Assembly (NCBI GenBank): GCA_019694395.1
Contig: JAIBCC010000026.1
Span: 1 to 64,000, forward strand
Reading direction: 5' to 3'
DNA length: 64,000 nucleotides
From: Pyrinomonadaceae bacterium
GTDB taxonomy: Bacteria > Acidobacteriota > Blastocatellia > Pyrinomonadales > Pyrinomonadaceae
The notes beneath the pieces are model-generated. The model was given only the letters and a program-made list of their open reading frames with translations. It was not told the DNA's origin and searched no databases. Both the position numbers and the translations under genes were made by a program. Positions 61,623-64,000 of this stretch are shown one piece after another (positions within the stretch are counted from its first letter, which is position 1; each line of letters opens with the position of its first letter).

Positions 61623-61938
61623 TCTAAAAAAAATCAGTCCAAGGTTTAATGGGAAATCAGAAAGATTCAGGCGGTTCACTTTACATTTTCAAAAGATGAG
61701 CCGCTATTTTTATGCCTTGATTCAACCAATCCCAAATCAAAATAGGTAGAACTACGGATGCAAAATAGGTAGTTCTGCTGACCGCAAAATAGGTAGTTCT
61801 CTCGATACCAATTACTTTTTGAATTCTCCATAATCATCTTGTTCTGAAAACTGCCCCCGTTAATAAAAGCTGTGATGAGGCTCTGTGCGGTTCGGGAACT
61901 AATAAAAATTAGATTAATAAAAAGAGGAAAAATTAAAA
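61623..61938 (+). promoter_or_regulatory. Intergenic region with three direct-repeat boxes
   Basis: The module seen at 60811 is repeated here with one extra copy: ataggtagaact at 61742, ataggtagttct at 61765 and at 61789, spaced 23 and 24 bases, followed by the same ggataccaat and tctccataat segment. Upstream of it the sequence looks plain; downstream, about 100 bases before the ATG, there is a GC-richer stretch with gctgtgatgaggctctgtgc, but no riboswitch I recognise. AGAGGAAAAATTAAAA precedes the ATG. Confidence 0.55.
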
Positions 61939-62892
61939 ATGAGTAGATTAAGTTCAATGTTAAAAGGATTCGTTTTAGTAAGTTTTTCAATGATTTTGAC
62001 CGGGATGATAAACATCAATGCCCAGACTGTTAGCACTCTTGCCAAGTATTCAGAGCAGATCACCGGTATTGCCGCTGATTCGTCCGGTAATATTTATTTT
62101 TCTGACCTGGTAAATAGCAAAATCAAGAAAGTAACCCCGGCGGGAGTTGTTTCCGATTATGCAGGAAGGGGTTCAGACGGCACACCCGATATATACGATG
62201 GAATCGGTCAGGTAGCAAAATTTTCTACGCCGCGCCAAATGGCTGCGGATAAAAGCGGTAATATTTATGTAATTGACCAGAATGGGGATAGTATTCGGAA
62301 AATAGATAACACGGCTAATAAAAATGTTACGACTGTAGCTAAAAGTGCAAAACCTGGAGATTTTTTATTTAAGGCACTCGCCACAGATCCCTCAGGAAAC
62401 TTGTTTTATTTTTATCAGCGCCAACTTTACAAAGTAACTCCGGGAGGAAAACCCACTGTTGTTTGTGGAGTTTATCAAATCGAGCAACAAGCCATCATAG
62501 CCGATGGCACCGGTTTGACAACCGCTAAATTTACAACTGTAAATTCAATGACGATAGATTCAAAAGGAAATATTTTTATTGAGGATAATGGTAAATTACG
62601 CAAAATCACTCCCGATTATAAGGTCACCACGCTTGCAGACATTGCAAGTTGCGGTTTGGCGGTTGACTGGGCAGGATTTGTTTATACGTCAAACTGCAAC
62701 GGAAATACAATTTATAAATGGAGTTTTATCGACAATAAAACTACCAAATATGCCGGAACAGGTGCTAAAGGCACAACCGACGGACCCGCTGCCTCTGCAC
62801 TTTTTAATGGTCCCGAACAGATAGTGATTAGCGGAACGTCACTCTACGTTGCGGATCGATGGAACCAGAGCATTCGCAGAATTAAACCTTAG
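61939..62892 (+). CDS. Secreted NHL-repeat protein
   Basis: A 317-residue protein with signal peptide (1-29, ending NAQ) and five or six NHL-type repeats of the style IAADSSGNIYFSDLVNSKI, AADKSGNIYVIDQNGDSI, ATDPSGNLFYFYQRQL, IDSKGNIFIEDNGKL and LYVADRWNQSIRRI, which fold into a beta-propeller. Such proteins bind ligands outside the cell; no catalytic residues are visible. It shares its promoter module with the PqqD-like gene upstream, so they are probably expressed together. Confidence 0.85.
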   Translation: MSRLSSMLKGFVLVSFSMILTGMININAQTVSTLAKYSEQITGIAADSSGNIYFSDLVNSKIKKVTPAGVVSDYAGRGSDGTPDIYDGIGQVAKFSTPRQMAADKSGNIYVIDQNGDSIRKIDNTANKNVTTVAKSAKPGDFLFKALATDPSGNLFYFYQRQLYKVTPGGKPTVVCGVYQIEQQAIIADGTGLTTAKFTTVNSMTIDSKGNIFIEDNGKLRKITPDYKVTTLADIASCGLAVDWAGFVYTSNCNGNTIYKWSFIDNKTTKYAGTGAKGTTDGPAASALFNGPEQIVISGTSLYVADRWNQSIRRIKP

Positions 62893-62914
62893 TTTCTAAA
62901 AGATGATGAAAACA

Positions 62915-62962
62915 ACGGCTCAGGTTTGAGATGTAGCTGACCAACATCTTAAACAGAGCCGT
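62915..62962. terminator. Hairpin between the NHL and CAP genes
   Basis: Arms acggctc (62915-62921) and gagccgt (62956-62962) are extended by gtttgagatgt / acatcttaaac. There is no T-run on either strand, so it may be a stability or processing hairpin rather than a terminator, ending 38 bases before the next ATG. Confidence 0.45.
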
Positions 62963-63000
62963 CAACTCTCTTATCAAAATCAGAATCATTCGAGGTATTT

Positions 63001-64000
63001 ATGAAGACCGTCAATAAAAACAGCATAATTTTAATTTTGACATTGATTATTTGCTGCGTCGGTTTTGCTTTCGGACAGGATGAAACCGATTCGGGCAAAA
63101 CTATCGAAATTACCTATCCCGACGATTGGAATCTGGAATCAACCCGGACCATTGAAATGTCCGTCAGCCCGGATCGCAAGGCACTCATAAAAAAAATAAA
63201 AACTTCCTATTCCGATCTGGAAACGGCAGTGAATAGTGTTTCAACTGATTATCTCAAAAAAGATTTTACCGGACTCAAAAAAATAACCTCCGAAGATGAG
63301 GAAACGGATGGCATCAACAGCGTTCTGTTGAAATACTCCGCCGTTAGCAAAAACGATAGAAAACCCGTTTATTTAATGATTCAACTGGCAGGTTTAAGTG
63401 AAGAAGAAGATGGTTCGATCATTCTTTTTATCGGAGTCGTCAAAACAAACGGGGGAAAGAAGCTCCAAGATTTGGTCAGTCAATCCTTAAAGTCACTACG
63501 GATTACGGACGAAGATGCAGAAACAGTGGAAAATGCTGCGGTTTCGACCATTCCTAAAACATTACCGATAATTTCAAATGAAACTACGCCTGATTCAAAA
63601 CCAACCCCGACAGCCAAATGTTCCGGCTCAAAATTAACCGATTCGGAAATCGCAATGATTCTGAAACAACATAATGATGCACGGGCAGAAGTCGGTGTTC
63701 CGCCCCTGCAATGGGATTGCGCCTTGGCAAATTATGCTCAATCCTGGGCAAATCAGGGAAATACCGAACACAGTTCAGCAGAACAACTTTCTTCTATTAT
63801 TCCCGGTGATCAAGCCGGAGAAAATCTGGCGTGGGATTCCAGAACAAACAGCCCTCCCGGAGTTACATCCTGGTTGGATGAAAAACCTTTTTGGAATAAT
63901 GACACTGCGACCTGTCAGACCGGTAAAGCCTGCGGACATTACACCCAAGTAGTCTGGCGAAAGACTACTCATGTCGGTTGCGGAATAAATCGAAATACAC
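63001..64000 (+). CDS. Secreted CAP-domain (SCP/PR-1) protein, 3' end missing
   Basis: A partial gene of 333 codons so far. A signal peptide (1-25, ending FGQ), an N-terminal region of about 190 residues with no recognised fold, a Pro/Thr-rich linker (about 178-195) and then a CAP domain (about 200 onwards) with the family phrases HNDARAEVGVPPLQWD, GENLAWDS and CGHYTQVVWRKTTHVGCG. CAP proteins are secreted and bind lipids or cell-wall material. The domain is nearly complete at the window edge. GAGG precedes the ATG. Confidence 0.85.
   Translation, partial: MKTVNKNSIILILTLIICCVGFAFGQDETDSGKTIEITYPDDWNLESTRTIEMSVSPDRKALIKKIKTSYSDLETAVNSVSTDYLKKDFTGLKKITSEDEETDGINSVLLKYSAVSKNDRKPVYLMIQLAGLSEEEDGSIILFIGVVKTNGGKKLQDLVSQSLKSLRITDEDAETVENAAVSTIPKTLPIISNETTPDSKPTPTAKCSGSKLTDSEIAMILKQHNDARAEVGVPPLQWDCALANYAQSWANQGNTEHSSAEQLSSIIPGDQAGENLAWDSRTNSPPGVTSWLDEKPFWNNDTATCQTGKACGHYTQVVWRKTTHVGCGINRNT

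Noticed and set aside
61860..61938. Possible group II intron or riboswitch fragment in the leader of the NHL gene
   Set aside because: The stretch gctgtgatgaggctctgtgc recalls such elements but no consensus, paired stems or conserved core was recognised.

Overview
The window looks like a chromosomal segment of a low-to-mid GC member of the Acidobacteriota, most likely a Blastocatellia-type lineage. This is inferred from gene style, not from a marker gene: membrane-anchored winged-helix regulators with TPR tails, an ECF sigma factor directly upstream of a Ser/Thr kinase with a TPR tail, many small secreted proteins, a secreted VPS10/BNR-repeat protein, DUF6624, and PqqD-like domains fused to exported Cys-rich tails. 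No rRNA, tRNA or CRISPR array was recognised.

Layout. 0-0.45 kb: right end of an IS3-family element cutting into an older reading frame. 0.45-9.4 kb: TPR proteins, two CadC-like regulators (1543-3387, 5254-6753) and several secreted proteins or lipoproteins. 9.4-18.5 kb: rarA, a secreted protein, a glycosyltransferase, a zinc-ribbon membrane protein, the fluoride channel crcB, a 1042-residue BNR-repeat protein, a cyclase-family lipoprotein and an RluA-type pseudouridine synthase. 18.5-25.7 kb: nitrogen block with amt behind a well-matched sigma-54 promoter, a divergent NifA-like activator, and the kinase/ECF-sigma pair. 25.8-29.8 kb: small membrane and zinc-ribbon proteins that look like a duplicated two-gene unit. 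29.9-32.6 kb: glnE, again nitrogen control. 32.7-37.8 kb: two small secreted proteins, a four-gene type IV pilin-like operon and a Sua5/TsaC enzyme. 37.9-45.2 kb: aspartic-protease/beta-lactamase fusion, AraC regulator, two tandem secreted esterases, DUF6624. 45.2-53.4 kb: uvrC, a Shedu-type defence nuclease, an aminotransferase, a lipase-like hydrolase, an RNB ribonuclease and a MocR regulator. 53.5-64 kb: two PqqD-like/Cys-rich exported proteins, an ArsR regulator, a PPK2 polyphosphate kinase, a propeller-type histidine kinase with its NarL-type response regulator, an NHL-repeat protein and a CAP-domain protein that runs off the end.

The most unusual signals are outside ordinary gene content. 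(1) Two paralogous proteins (53469-54110, 60987-61622) join an N-terminal PqqD/RRE-like domain to a Tat-like export signal and a tail with exactly 12 cysteines each; they may be self-escorted substrates of a peptide-modifying enzyme not in this window. (2) Near-identical promoter modules with a direct repeat ataggtagttct every 23-24 bp lie before the second PqqD-like gene and before the NHL gene; the former also has a terminator just before its ribosome binding site. (3) Heptamer-phased low-complexity arrays, each locus with its own 7-bp word and often in inverted pairs, sit in at least ten gene junctions and one has entered the tsaC coding sequence. (4) A 21-bp minisatellite lies at 60569-60735 and a 152-bp inverted-repeat element lies against the response-regulator start. 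(5) TACA-N4-TGTA dyads surround the amt/activator locus.

Start codons were moved from the longest possible frame where a ribosome binding site, signal peptide or family N-terminus favoured an internal start; each case is noted. Functional names are by recognition of motifs and families, without database searches.
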